Shown here: positions 32,441-42,474 of the stretch, in pieces
Layout of the letters: each line of letters starts with the position of its first letter
How positions within the stretch are numbered: the stretch's first letter is position 1
From: Clostridiales bacterium
GTDB lineage: Bacteria; Bacillota; Clostridia; Lachnospirales; Cellulosilyticaceae
Direction of reading: 5' to 3'
Assembly: GCA_019418225.1 (NCBI GenBank)
Contig: DYCF01000014.1
Coordinates: forward strand, 1-64,000
Length of the DNA stretch: 64,000 nucleotides
Notes under the pieces: generated by a model
The model's database searches: none
What the model was told of the DNA's origin: nothing
The model's input: the letters and a program-made list of their open reading frames with translations, nothing else
Position numbers and translations under genes: made by a program

Positions 32441-35400
32441 ATGGTATTTGGGAAGATTGAAAAAAGCAAGAAGGTAGCGACACTTTTAGTAGGCTCACTG
32501 GTAGTGAGTAGTACAGTGCCTTCTTTTGGAAATGTTGTTGAGGTGAAAGCAAACAAGGAGATCAACCTCATCAAACAGGATGACGTATTACGTTCAATGA
32601 ACTATACAACAGGTGGGGCTGTGGATATAGTTAAACCAGAGAAGGATAAAACTTATACATATGATTTTAAAGCAACAGCACAAGAAGTTATTGTACCAGC
32701 TACGTATGATAAAACTAATCCTATTGAAACATTGGTTTCACCAGATGGATTAATGACAATCAATGGAAATGGTAAAATGTACAATCACAATAGTGCACAT
32801 GGTCTTGTTGTTTATGATGGGAATAGCTTTGAAGTAAAGGTGGCGGGTAATGCAATCATTACTTTTGACCTTTGTAGTTATTCTAAAGATGGGACCATTA
32901 CAGGAGATGTAGATGCAGAAGACGGAATGTTATCCAAAGCTTACATTAACTTAAAAGGGGAGAAAGATGGAGAAAAGGTATCCTTTAAATATTCAGGTGA
33001 AGCCACAACATTAACATTTACGATTAATGGTAATGGATATTTACATGGACTTACAGTAGAAAACACTTCTGAAACATTAGATATGGTAACTTGGGCACAA
33101 AAAGACTTTAAAATTGGTATTGGCGAAGCTAAGTTAGATGTGACAGGGGCGCTTACAGATGCAGATTTAGCAGAAGTGACAGCAGAAGACGGTGATGTTT
33201 ATTATGCTTTAAGTGAAAAAGCTTATGTAAGTGTAGACTTAAAGGATAAAGCGCTGCGTCCAACATCCTTAACGAATTATAGTCCAGAGGTGGTGGAATC
33301 TTTAGCAGTAGATGGCAATGGGGATGTTGTTGTTACATTTAAAGATCAAACAACTTATCCATATACATATACGATTAAAGTGCAAGATAAAAGCAAGTAT
33401 AAAACACCAGAGGCAGCAGATACTTATACATATGCCTTTACGGGAAGTGTGATTCCAAGTGAATTTACGTCATCTCATCGTATTGAAAAGTCATATACAG
33501 TAGATGATGGGATTGTAACAATTGGAAAAGGTGAAGGAGCTAAAGCACCTTATTGGCACGGGAGTGGACATGGTCTGGCATTATATGGCGATAATTATAT
33601 TGATGTAAAAGTAGCTGGTGATGCAGTGATTAGTTTTGCAAGATGTCAATATAGTAGTCCAGCAACACTTACTGTTTCAAATTTAGCAGAAGGCGCTGAA
33701 GGCACATTCGACTATAATGAGATGCAAGGTGCATGTAACAGCACAATGACATACACTTATACAGGTGAAGCCACAACATTAAGATTTACATTAGAGGCAA
33801 AAGATACTGTATATTTACATGGTATGACTGTGAAAAATACAGGTGCTGTAATGGACTCAGAAATTGTAAATCCACAGCTGGCAATGCCTTATGTTAAAAC
33901 AGATAACTTATCAGTAGTCGCAAGAGGACACCGTTTGTTATTTGCACATGAAGAGGCTTCAGCTACAATCACTTCATTAAATAACGTGGGCTACTATTTA
34001 TTTGAAGCATATGAAGGTGCAGCAACAATTGAAGTAGATATTAAAATTTCTAGTATCGGTTCATCAAGCAGCCAAGGTATACTTGTGGGGATGTTTGAAG
34101 ATGCTGAAGAAATTATAAGCATTGCAACAGTAGGGATCCGTGGTGGCGGAAAGATTAGAAATATTTATAATAAACAAGGTACACAGTTACCAGCTGCAGG
34201 CGGACTTAATGTGAGTTATAACAAAGGGGATACTATTCATATTAAAGTAAGCAAAGAAGAGAAAGGCTGGTACTCGGAGGTAACTGTTCCAGGACTTTCA
34301 TCAAATGGGACTATTAAATATACAAATACAGCTTTATTAGACGATAGCAGTACAAAGGTAGCTTTTGGACTTGCTTTTGCAAACGCTTCAGGTACAATTT
34401 CAAACTTAACATATAAAGATGCAGCAGGAAATGTACTTTATGCCCAAACAGATTGTTATGCAGCTATGGGGACAGCACCGACAGTAGAATGTATTGAGCC
34501 ACCAGTTATTTCAGAAGACCGTACACAGATTACAGTGAAATGGGAGGGAGATACTTGTAAAGAGGATGCAGCTTATCAAGTAGAACTTTCTAAAGATGGT
34601 GGAAAAACTTATACAGTACTTGCTAAGGATGTCACATCAAAGTCTTATACATATGAGATTGATGGGAACGGAGAGTATGTATTTCGTATCTCAGGTTTAT
34701 GTGGTTTAGTGACAACAGCGCCTATGGTATCAGAAAGTGTATCTGTTATAGCACCACTTGCAACACCAAACTTAGTTGTAACAGGTGGTGATACATGTGT
34801 GAACTTAAGCTGGGATGAGATTGCAGAGGCAACAACTTATGAGGTATATCGTAAGGCAGTTGATGAATCAGCTTATACACTTATTCAAGAAGTTTGTGCA
34901 ACAATGTACACAGATACAGCAGTTGAAAATGAAACACCATATTACTATTATATTGTGGCAAAATCAGTAGATAATACAAGTAATCCTTCCATGACAATCT
35001 TAACTGTACCAACAGCAGGACGTGAAGGCTCATATGTTTATGAAGAAGAAGCGGCTAAAATCACAATGACTCAAAAATCAAATGATACAGTGTATACTGA
35101 TGAGGCTGTTTTAGCAGGTTATATTGATAGAGAGGGTCAGCTTGAATTAGTCGTAAATGATAAAGTGCAAGAAACAGTTTCTGTAGCAGCCAAAGATGCG
35201 TTTGCATTTACAGCAAGATTACAAGAAGGTAGAAATGCAGTAGAATTACATTTTACGGATGAATTAGGCAAGGTGACACGCCAAGCTTATAACTTTGTTT
35301 ATTTAACACAATATGATTTAGTGGTAGATAGCAGCTTTGAGAGCGAAGAAGGTGAAGAAAGTACAGATTTTGTAGGTGCAAAAATGTACCGTACTGTACA

Positions 35401-36295
35401 AAGTGCTGTCAATAGCGTGCCAAGTAACAATAAAGAACAAATTGTCATTCTTATAAAAGAAGGTAATTATAGAGAGCATTTAGTAGTAACATCACCATAT
35501 ATTACATTAATTGGTGAAGACCGTGAAAAAGTAAATATTAATTTCTATGATGCAGCAGAAGGTCCAGCAGGTGGCGATACAAGTTTACGTCCATCAGTTT
35601 ATGTAAAAGGAAGTGCGAAAGGATTCGCAGCAGAAAACTTAACTTTTGAAAATACATATGACTACTTAGGCGATGGTTCAATTTCTAATGAATCAGCAGA
35701 TGCACTACGTGTAGATGCGGACCAAGCTACGTTTGTAAATGTTAAGATTTTAGGTTACCAAGATACATTACAAACAAATACAAATCATCAATACTTCTAT
35801 AAATGTTATATTGGTGGAAATATTGACTATATCTATGGAACAGGGCAAACTTTATTTGAAGATTGTGATTTAGTATACCGTTATAGTGCAAATAAAAATG
35901 CAGGTTATATTACAGCACCAAAAACAGATGCAGATGATGCTTATGGCTATATCTTTAATAACTGTAGAGTTTTAGCTGAATCAGGATGTAATGGATCTAA
36001 ATACTTATTAGCACGCCCATGGGGACCAGATGGTGCTGCGACATTTATCAATACATATATGGGCGGAATTGTTAATAAAACAGCACCTTATGCAGATATG
36101 AGCGGTAACTTATATACAGCCGCACGTTTTAATGAATATTATTCTTATGGTGCAGGTTTTGAAATTAACAACAATCGTTTACAAATTTCTAAAACACAAG
36201 CTGAAAAAATGTTAACACCAGCCTTTTTAGGATGGGATCCATATCAAATAATAGATGAGAGAAACGCAAATTATTTAGCTACAAAAAATAAATAA
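32441..36295 (+). CDS. secreted multidomain pectinesterase (CE8)
   Basis: 1284 aa with a signal peptide (KSKKVATLLVGSLVVSS...KA, residues about 8-37). Two copies of a carbohydrate-binding-like beta module (about 55-220 and 325-470, each with HGL-x-x-Y-x-x-N and V-K-V-A-G). Then a LamG-like region (about 480-680), two fibronectin III domains (about 685-860), and the CE8 pectinesterase beta-helix (about 975-1270) with GYQDTL, DYIYGTGQTLFEDC (catalytic Asp) and LARPWG. It demethylates pectin outside the cell. Start: ATG 32441, because the ATG at 32429 overlaps the ribosome site GGAGG. Confidence 0.9.
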   Translation: MVFGKIEKSKKVATLLVGSLVVSSTVPSFGNVVEVKANKEINLIKQDDVLRSMNYTTGGAVDIVKPEKDKTYTYDFKATAQEVIVPATYDKTNPIETLVSPDGLMTINGNGKMYNHNSAHGLVVYDGNSFEVKVAGNAIITFDLCSYSKDGTITGDVDAEDGMLSKAYINLKGEKDGEKVSFKYSGEATTLTFTINGNGYLHGLTVENTSETLDMVTWAQKDFKIGIGEAKLDVTGALTDADLAEVTAEDGDVYYALSEKAYVSVDLKDKALRPTSLTNYSPEVVESLAVDGNGDVVVTFKDQTTYPYTYTIKVQDKSKYKTPEAADTYTYAFTGSVIPSEFTSSHRIEKSYTVDDGIVTIGKGEGAKAPYWHGSGHGLALYGDNYIDVKVAGDAVISFARCQYSSPATLTVSNLAEGAEGTFDYNEMQGACNSTMTYTYTGEATTLRFTLEAKDTVYLHGMTVKNTGAVMDSEIVNPQLAMPYVKTDNLSVVARGHRLLFAHEEASATITSLNNVGYYLFEAYEGAATIEVDIKISSIGSSSSQGILVGMFEDAEEIISIATVGIRGGGKIRNIYNKQGTQLPAAGGLNVSYNKGDTIHIKVSKEEKGWYSEVTVPGLSSNGTIKYTNTALLDDSSTKVAFGLAFANASGTISNLTYKDAAGNVLYAQTDCYAAMGTAPTVECIEPPVISEDRTQITVKWEGDTCKEDAAYQVELSKDGGKTYTVLAKDVTSKSYTYEIDGNGEYVFRISGLCGLVTTAPMVSESVSVIAPLATPNLVVTGGDTCVNLSWDEIAEATTYEVYRKAVDESAYTLIQEVCATMYTDTAVENETPYYYYIVAKSVDNTSNPSMTILTVPTAGREGSYVYEEEAAKITMTQKSNDTVYTDEAVLAGYIDREGQLELVVNDKVQETVSVAAKDAFAFTARLQEGRNAVELHFTDELGKVTRQAYNFVYLTQYDLVVDSSFESEEGEESTDFVGAKMYRTVQSAVNSVPSNNKEQIVILIKEGNYREHLVVTSPYITLIGEDREKVNINFYDAAEGPAGGDTSLRPSVYVKGSAKGFAAENLTFENTYDYLGDGSISNESADALRVDADQATFVNVKILGYQDTLQTNTNHQYFYKCYIGGNIDYIYGTGQTLFEDCDLVYRYSANKNAGYITAPKTDADDAYGYIFNNCRVLAESGCNGSKYLLARPWGPDGAATFINTYMGGIVNKTAPYADMSGNLYTAARFNEYYSYGAGFEINNNRLQISKTQAEKMLTPAFLGWDPYQIIDERNANYLATKNK

Positions 36296-36302
36296 CCTAA
36301 TA

Positions 36303-36347
36303 AAAAACAAGCTATTTAGTAGAACGGCTAAATAGCTTGTTTTTTTA
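36303..36347 (+). terminator. terminator of the pectinesterase gene
   Basis: AACAAGCTATTTAG and CTAAATAGCTTGTT are perfect complements with an 8-nt loop, flanked by A- and T-runs. The following 130 bases carry no gene, only promoter-like AT-rich DNA ahead of the riboswitch. Confidence 0.9.
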
Positions 36348-36479
36348 GAGTAGAAAAGAAAAGGATAAATTAAAAGACATAAAGTGAAATAATGAGACAA
36401 ATATAGATAAAAATTTACAAATACACATTAATATGTTATTATACTTATTGAGAAAAATAAATAATCTTTCATATATTAA

Positions 36480-36575
36480 ACTTTGTATAAATTTGAAAAT
36501 AAGGTTCAAATGTTTCTACCTAGTCACCGTAAAAGACTGGACTATAAAGTGAAGGACATGTTTTTGTCTTTTTAC
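36480..36575 (+). promoter_or_regulatory. purine riboswitch, guanine type
   Basis: P1 ACTTT/AAAGT closes the aptamer. P2 ATTTGAA/TTCAAAT carries loop AATAAGG. The J2/3 core is TTTCTAC, P3 CTAGTC/GACTGG carries loop ACCGTAAAA, and J3/1 is ACTATA. The base that pairs with the ligand (C in ACTAT) is C, predicting guanine or hypoxanthine/xanthine rather than adenine. A GGACA...TGTC stem with T-run (36553-36573) is the terminator. It should switch off the permease and following operon when purine is plentiful. Confidence 0.9.
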
Positions 36576-36621
36576 AATCTTATACTGTTTAATGATATGA
36601 GACCGTTAATATGGAGGAGTA

Positions 36622-37983
36622 ATGAAAGTTTCAAAAGCAAATAACGAACAAGAATCAAAAAAGCTAAGTAGAAAAGAAGGCAGTGTTTATGAATTAGACG
36701 GACGTGTTGCATTAAAAACGGCGGTGCCATTGGGTATCCAGCATGTTTTGGCCATGTTTGTAGGGAATGTTTCGCCACTAATCATTGTGTGCGGTATGTT
36801 GGCTATTGCCCCAGAGCAAAAAGCAGTACTGATGCAAAATGCAATGTTTATTGCAGGACTTGTGACACTTATTCAGCTCTATCCTATAGGAAGAGTAGGT
36901 GCAAATTTACCGGTGGTAATGGGAACAAGTTCAGGATTTTTACCTACAGTTAAGGTTGCAGCAGGTTCGTATGGGTATGGTGCTATTTTAGGTGCGTCCC
37001 TCATAGGTGCATTGGTGGAAATTATACTTGGCTTTTTTATTAAGCCGCTTAAAAAATTGTTCCCACCAGTTGTAACAGGGGTTGTCGTACTTTCTATTGG
37101 GATTTCTTTAATTCCAACGGGTATTAAGTTCTTAGGTGGTGGCGTAGGTGCTGAAGACTTTGGTTCACCTAGCAATCTATTTTTAGGCTTTTTAGTCATG
37201 GCAATTGTCATTATCCTTAAACAATTTACAAAAGGTTTTTTATGTACAGCCCATATTTTAGTGGGTATTATGGTGGGTTACATTGCAGCTATTTTTATGG
37301 GTAAAGTAGATTTTAGTGGTGTTGCAAGTGCAAGCTGGATAAGTGTGCCACAGCCTTTTATGTTTCCATTTGAATTTAAGCTGGATGTAATTGTACCAAT
37401 GTGTATTATGTACATAGCAACTGCAGTAGAAACTGTAGGAGACATTTCAGGGATTACAATGGGTGGTTTAGATCGTGAAGCGACAGATAAAGAACTTTCA
37501 GGCGCTGTTATTGCTGATGGTGTAGGAAGCGGGATTGCAGCATGCTTTGGGGTACTTCCAAATACTTCTTTTAGTCAAAATGTAGGGCTGGTAGCTATGA
37601 CAAAGGTTGTAAACCGTTTCACTATTATGACAGGTGCAATCTTTTTAATGCTTGCTGGATTCTTTCCAAAGTTAGGTGCAGTTGTTGCAGCAATGCCACA
37701 ATCTGTACTTGGTGGTGCAACAGTGATTATGTTTGCTTCTATTGCAGTAAGTGGGATGCAGCTGATTTTTAAACAAGATATGTCAGGACGAAATGTGATG
37801 ATTGTAGCCGCATCACTTGGTCTTGGATTAGGACTTGGTAATGTACCTGAAGCACTAATGTACTTACCAAGCTTTGTTCAATTATTATTTGCACAAAGTG
37901 GTATTGTTGTGGCCTTTTTAGTCGCATCTTTCTTACATCTGGTCTTACCAAAAGATGCAGAAAGCGTAGAAGCAGAGGCATAA
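36622..37983 (+). CDS. pbuX: NCS2 xanthine/uracil-type permease
   Basis: 453 aa with about 12-14 membrane segments. The NCS2 signatures are visible: GIQHVLAMF near residue 33, VMGTSSGFLP, a central EVVGDI-like ATAVETVGDISG, and the ADGVGSGIAACFGVLPNTSFSQNVG loop that carries the transport signature. It imports xanthine or a related purine with protons. Directly under the purine riboswitch and upstream of the molybdenum hydroxylase, so xanthine is the most likely substrate. Confidence 0.85.
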   Translation: MKVSKANNEQESKKLSRKEGSVYELDGRVALKTAVPLGIQHVLAMFVGNVSPLIIVCGMLAIAPEQKAVLMQNAMFIAGLVTLIQLYPIGRVGANLPVVMGTSSGFLPTVKVAAGSYGYGAILGASLIGALVEIILGFFIKPLKKLFPPVVTGVVVLSIGISLIPTGIKFLGGGVGAEDFGSPSNLFLGFLVMAIVIILKQFTKGFLCTAHILVGIMVGYIAAIFMGKVDFSGVASASWISVPQPFMFPFEFKLDVIVPMCIMYIATAVETVGDISGITMGGLDREATDKELSGAVIADGVGSGIAACFGVLPNTSFSQNVGLVAMTKVVNRFTIMTGAIFLMLAGFFPKLGAVVAAMPQSVLGGATVIMFASIAVSGMQLIFKQDMSGRNVMIVAASLGLGLGLGNVPEALMYLPSFVQLLFAQSGIVVAFLVASFLHLVLPKDAESVEAEA

Positions 37984-38012
37984 AAAGAAATCTATGTCAG
38001 TTATAGTGTAAA

Positions 38013-38047
38013 AGGTGGTGCTTCTAAAAAGTACCACCTATTTTTTA
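38013..38047 (+). terminator. terminator between permease and hydroxylase genes
   Basis: AGGTGGTGC pairs with GTACCACCT (one mismatch-tolerant position) around a loop, followed by ATTTTTT. Read-through or a separate promoter must serve the hydroxylase genes. Confidence 0.8.
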
Positions 38048-38072
38048 GGGTAGAATTAGAGGAGAGGTATAT

Positions 38073-38861
38073 ATGATTACAATTAAGGAATACTTTGTAG
38101 CAGCTAGCTTAGAAGAAGCATATAACAAGCTGACAAGTGGTAAGAAAAATATTATATTAGGTGGTATGATGTGGCTTAAGATGCAAAGCAAAATGGTGCC
38201 TGTTGCTATTGATTTATCACAACTTGGTTTAGATAAAATCGAAGAAAAAGACGATGTGATAGAAATAGGGGCCATGACAAGCTTAAGACAACTCGAGAAA
38301 AGTGATATTTTAAGACAATACTTTGGTGATGTATTTAAAAACGCGTTATCGCATATTGTAGGGACACAATTTAGAAATACAGCAACTATAGGTGGAAGTG
38401 TTTTTTCACGCTTTGGATTTTCTGATCCTTTAACCGTATTGTTAGCACTAGATACACAGGTAGAGCTTTATGGGGCAGGTAGGATGTCCCTTGAAGAGTT
38501 TATGTTAGCGAAACCTCAAAAAGACCTTTTAGTCAAACTGATTATAAAGAAAGAACAAACAAAGGTGATTTATAAATGTCAACGTCAAACAGCCACAGAT
38601 TTTCCGAATCTTACAGTTTGTGTAAGTGAAAGGGAAGAAAAATACAAAATTGTAGTAGGTGCAAGGCCACAAAAAGCAAAACTTGCTTATGAAGGTATGA
38701 AACTTCTAAATGAGGGACAGGCCCCTGTAAAAGTGGCAGAAGTGGTAGCAGAAGAACTTAATTTTGGAGACAATATGCGTGCAAGTGGGGCTTATCGTAA
38801 ACATCTTGCCAAGGTGCTTGTGCGAAGAAGTTTAGAAGAACTTATGACAGAAGGTAAATAA
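38073..38861 (+). CDS. xdhB: molybdenum hydroxylase FAD subunit
   Basis: 262 aa. The flavin-binding pattern LGGMMWLKM near residue 30, GAMTSLRQLE near 68 and TQFRNTATIGGSVFSR near 108 are those of the FAD-binding subunit of the xanthine dehydrogenase family. The C-terminal CO-dehydrogenase flavoprotein domain follows (VVGARPQKAKL). It passes electrons from the Fe-S subunit to NAD or another acceptor. The order FAD, Fe-S, Mo subunits is common in Clostridia. Confidence 0.85.
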   Translation: MITIKEYFVAASLEEAYNKLTSGKKNIILGGMMWLKMQSKMVPVAIDLSQLGLDKIEEKDDVIEIGAMTSLRQLEKSDILRQYFGDVFKNALSHIVGTQFRNTATIGGSVFSRFGFSDPLTVLLALDTQVELYGAGRMSLEEFMLAKPQKDLLVKLIIKKEQTKVIYKCQRQTATDFPNLTVCVSEREEKYKIVVGARPQKAKLAYEGMKLLNEGQAPVKVAEVVAEELNFGDNMRASGAYRKHLAKVLVRRSLEELMTEGK

Positions 38862-38924
38862 CAAATAGGAGTTTGAATTGTAATTAAAAGAACAAATACT
38901 AGATATAGTTAAGGATGAGGCACA

Positions 38925-39377
38925 ATGAAGATAAAGGTATGGATTAATAATAAACTTTATGAAGATGAAGTGGCAGCAGATTTAATGCTTATAGATTATG
39001 TACGCTCAAAAGGTTATTACAGTGTCAAAAGAGGCTGTGAAACGACTAACTGCGGTTTATGTACAGTTTGGCTAGAAGGGACACCTGTTTTATCATGTAG
39101 TGTACTGGCTATGCGTGCAAATGGCAAGAAAGTAACGACTCTAGAAGGGTTAGAAGAGGAAGCACGAGAATTTGGTGAGTTTTTAGCAGGTGAGGGGGCA
39201 GAACAATGTGGTTTTTGCAGTCCTGGTTTTATTATGAATGTGTTAGCCATGAAGCGTGAACTTATAAAGCCTACAGAAGAGGAAATTAAAGAATATCTAG
39301 CAGGTAACTTATGTCGTTGTACAGGATATATGGGGCAACTTCGTGCCATTCAAGCTTATTTAGAGGAGAGAGTATAA
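38925..39377 (+). CDS. xdhC: molybdenum hydroxylase 2Fe-2S subunit
   Basis: 150 aa with two [2Fe-2S] sites. The plant-ferredoxin type is C-E-T-T-N-C-G-L-C-T (about 38-47) plus Cys58. The C-terminal helical site has CGFCSPGFIMN (about 93-103) and CRCTGY (about 128-133). It bridges the molybdenum and flavin subunits. It lies 63 bp after the FAD gene and 3 bp before the large subunit. Confidence 0.9.
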   Translation: MKIKVWINNKLYEDEVAADLMLIDYVRSKGYYSVKRGCETTNCGLCTVWLEGTPVLSCSVLAMRANGKKVTTLEGLEEEAREFGEFLAGEGAEQCGFCSPGFIMNVLAMKRELIKPTEEEIKEYLAGNLCRCTGYMGQLRAIQAYLEERV

Positions 39378-39380
39378 AAG

Positions 39381-41672
39381 ATGAAAGAGACAATGAAGTA
39401 TGTAAGCAGCAGCATCAAAAAAATAGATGCTGAGGCACTTGTTACTGGAAAACCAGTTTATACAGAAGATATGATGCCAAAAGAATGCTTAGTGGTTAAA
39501 GTGTTACGAAGCCCTCATGCTTATGCAAGAATTAAGAATATCAATAAGAATATTGCTTTAAAAGTACCTGGCATAGAAGCTATCTATACTTATGAAGATG
39601 TACCACGTATTCGCTTTACAACAGCAGGCCAATCTTATCCAGAACCAAGTCCATATGATCGTTACATATTAGAGGAGTATGTCCGTTATGTAGGTGATGT
39701 TGTAGCGATTGTAGCAGGAGAAAATGATGCGGCTGTTGATAAGGCGCTTAAACTGATAAAAGTAGAATATGAGGTTTTAGAACCTGTGCTTGACTTTACA
39801 AAGGCGCTAGATCATCCAGTAGTTATTCACCCTGAAGAAGATTATTTTAATAATTTCCCTATAGGTGGGGATCGCAAGCGTAATTTATGCGCTTCAGAAA
39901 AGCTTACACAGGGTGACTTAGAAGGCGCTTTTGCTGAAAGTGATGTAATTCTAGAACGTACATATCATACAAAGGCAAATGCTCAGGCTATGATGGAGAC
40001 ATTTAGAAGCTATACATATTTAGACCATAATGGAAGATTAACCGTTGTTTCAAGCACACAAGTACCTTTTCATATTAGAAGACATATTGCTAGAGCCTTA
40101 GATATTCCAAAGACAAAAGTGCGCATTATTAAGCCACGTATTGGTGGTGGATTTGGGGCAAAACAAAACATGGTTTCTGATATTTATCCTGCTTTTGTAA
40201 CACACATGACAGGAAAGCCAGCTGCAATGATTTTCACACGTGAAGAAACATTTAAGGCTTCTACAAGTCGCCATGAAATGCAGATTCGTGTTAAAGTAGG
40301 TAGCGATAAAGCAGGAAATATTAAGGCTATTGATTTATATACTTTATCAAATACAGGAGCCTATGGTGAACACGCTTCCACGGTAGTTGGTCTTTCAGGA
40401 CACAAGACAATTCCACTTTATAATAAAGCAAAAGCTTTTAGATTTGACTATGATGTTGTTTATACGAATACGATGTCGGCAGGGGCCTTCAGAGGATATG
40501 GTGCAACACAAGGTTTATTTGCCTTAGAGAGCATTATGAATGAGCTTGCCAGTGAGCTTGGCATAGACCCAGTTGCGCTTCGTTTGAAAAACATTGGTGA
40601 AGAAGGCGAAATCATGCCTGCTTACTATGATAACAGGTTGGAAAGTACAGCACTTAAACAATGTTTATTAAAAGGTAAAGAAATGATTGGATGGGATGAA
40701 AAATATCCATTTAGACAAGTTGGTAGAAATAAAGTACGTTCGGTGGGAATGGCAATGACAATGCAGGGTTCTGCAATTGCCAACATTGACGTTGCGACAG
40801 TTGAAATTAGGCTTGGTGATGATGGCTTCTACACATTAATGATAGGGGCAACAGATATGGGAACAGGTTGTGATACAATCCTTGCACAAATTGCAGCAGA
40901 GTGTTTAGAGTGTGAAATGGATAAAATTATTGTAACTGGTGTAGATACAGACACATCACCATATGACACAGGTTCATACGCTTCAAGTACAACTTACTTA
41001 ACAGGGCAAGCAGTCGTTAAAACATGTGAAGAATTACGTGAAAAGATGATAAAAGCTGCAGCTAAGGTATTAGAAGTTTCAGAGGAGCAAATCATTTTTA
41101 CGGGCAATCAGTTTGAAACAGCAGATGGCAATCAAGTATTAAGTCTTAGGGATTTAGCGGTAGGCCAAGCATCAGGTAGCGTTGCGGGATACTTCTCGGC
41201 TACTAAATCGCATACAAGTCCAACGTCACCACCACCATTTATGACAGGCTTCGTAGAGCTTGAAATTGACACAGAAACGGGTGAAATGGAAATAATTGAT
41301 TATGTAGGGGTTGTAGATTGTGGGACAGTCATCAATACATCTCTTGCTAGAATTCAAGCTGAAGGTGGCCTTGTACAAGGAATCGGCATGGCGCTGTATG
41401 AGGATATTCAGTACAATGCCCAAGGAAAGATGATGAATAATTCTTTCATGCAGTATAAAATTCCATCACGTTTAGATGTTGGAAAGGTACGTGTAGCCTT
41501 TGAAAGTAGCTATGAACCAACAGGGCCTTTTGGGGCAAAATCTATAGGAGAAGTCGTAATTAATACACCATCACCAGCTTTAGCACATGCAGTATATAAT
41601 GGGACAGGTGTTGCGATAAGAGAGCTGCCAATTACACCGGAAAAAATTGTAGCTGGATTAATCAAAGCGTGA
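39381..41672 (+). CDS. xdhA: molybdenum hydroxylase catalytic subunit
   Basis: 763 aa, normal for the split large subunit. The pterin-binding loops IGGGFGAKQN (about 253-262) and SAGAFRGYGATQG (about 368-380), the MTMQGSAIANID segment, GTGCDT and the C-terminal catalytic Glu in KSIGEVVINTP are visible. AFRGYG and the purine context favour xanthine or hypoxanthine hydroxylation. A selenium-dependent purine hydroxylase cannot be excluded from sequence alone. Overlaps the next gene by GTGA. Confidence 0.85.
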   Translation: MKETMKYVSSSIKKIDAEALVTGKPVYTEDMMPKECLVVKVLRSPHAYARIKNINKNIALKVPGIEAIYTYEDVPRIRFTTAGQSYPEPSPYDRYILEEYVRYVGDVVAIVAGENDAAVDKALKLIKVEYEVLEPVLDFTKALDHPVVIHPEEDYFNNFPIGGDRKRNLCASEKLTQGDLEGAFAESDVILERTYHTKANAQAMMETFRSYTYLDHNGRLTVVSSTQVPFHIRRHIARALDIPKTKVRIIKPRIGGGFGAKQNMVSDIYPAFVTHMTGKPAAMIFTREETFKASTSRHEMQIRVKVGSDKAGNIKAIDLYTLSNTGAYGEHASTVVGLSGHKTIPLYNKAKAFRFDYDVVYTNTMSAGAFRGYGATQGLFALESIMNELASELGIDPVALRLKNIGEEGEIMPAYYDNRLESTALKQCLLKGKEMIGWDEKYPFRQVGRNKVRSVGMAMTMQGSAIANIDVATVEIRLGDDGFYTLMIGATDMGTGCDTILAQIAAECLECEMDKIIVTGVDTDTSPYDTGSYASSTTYLTGQAVVKTCEELREKMIKAAAKVLEVSEEQIIFTGNQFETADGNQVLSLRDLAVGQASGSVAGYFSATKSHTSPTSPPPFMTGFVELEIDTETGEMEIIDYVGVVDCGTVINTSLARIQAEGGLVQGIGMALYEDIQYNAQGKMMNNSFMQYKIPSRLDVGKVRVAFESSYEPTGPFGAKSIGEVVINTPSPALAHAVYNGTGVAIRELPITPEKIVAGLIKA

Positions 41673-42292
41673 GAATAACAGCAATTATTTTGGCTTCTGG
41701 TTTTGGAAAGCGCTTTGAAGGCAATAAGTTACTAGCAATTTATAAAGAAAAACCATTGATTATGCATATTGTCGAGAAGGTCATAAGGCAAGAATTTCAT
41801 GAGGTGATTATTGTTTCCCAGTATGATGAAATTCTTGATTTAGTAAACGCTTCAAAGCATGCCAAATCGAACATTAAGGTGATAAAAAATAATGCACCCC
41901 ATAAAGGAATAAGTGAATCGATTAAATTGGGGATACAAGAAGGTGATTGCTGTGAAGCCTACATGTTCTTCGTAGGTGATATGCCGCTTATCAAAGCAGA
42001 AACAATAGAGAAAATGCTAGTGGCATTTAAAGCGTTTTACCTTAATGAAAAGTCCATACTTTGTTCGAGTTACAAGGGGCAAAGAGGAAATCCGGTCATT
42101 TTTTCGGCAGCATACAAGCAGGAACTTTTAAGTCTTGAAGGTGATGTAGGTGGCAGACAGGTGATTAAGAAGCATTTATCTCAGGTAGCTACTTATGAAG
42201 TACAGTGTGAAGAAGAATTATTTGATATTGATACACAGTCAGCTTATAACAAATTATTGCAAGGTCAATTTTCTTTCAAAAAATGTGAATAA
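41669..42292 (+). CDS. mocA: molybdenum cofactor cytidylyltransferase (MocA)
   Basis: 207 aa, GTG start overlapping the hydroxylase stop, so strictly coupled. IILASGFGKRFEGNKLLA (7-24) is the nucleotide-binding loop of MobA/MocA enzymes, and FVGDMPLI (about 92-99) holds the metal Asp. MocA adds CMP to molybdopterin to make the MCD cofactor. Its coupling to the hydroxylase agrees with that cofactor form. Confidence 0.85.
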   Translation: MRITAIILASGFGKRFEGNKLLAIYKEKPLIMHIVEKVIRQEFHEVIIVSQYDEILDLVNASKHAKSNIKVIKNNAPHKGISESIKLGIQEGDCCEAYMFFVGDMPLIKAETIEKMLVAFKAFYLNEKSILCSSYKGQRGNPVIFSAAYKQELLSLEGDVGGRQVIKKHLSQVATYEVQCEEELFDIDTQSAYNKLLQGQFSFKKCE

Positions 42293-42318
42293 AATTGGAT
42301 TAGATGTATATAATGTAA

Positions 42319-42360
42319 TTGATAAAAAGTAGCGCCTTAAAAAAGCATACTTTTTATCAA
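42319..42360 (+). other. 13-bp AT-rich hairpin in the mocA-nifX gap
   Basis: TTGATAAAAAGTA and TACTTTTTATCAA are perfect complements around a 15-nt loop, about 30 bases after mocA. No T-run follows, so it is a weak terminator or mRNA 3' stabiliser. The rest of the 42,293-42,474 gap has no gene. Confidence 0.5.
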
Positions 42361-42474
42361 TAAGCAAAGGAACCAGATAAGAAACTCCGTCCAGAATCAT
42401 CTCGAACAAAGTTCCTTAATAGTCCCTTAAAATAATTAGTTCATTTTGAACTGAAAATTTAGGAGGAGTCTATT

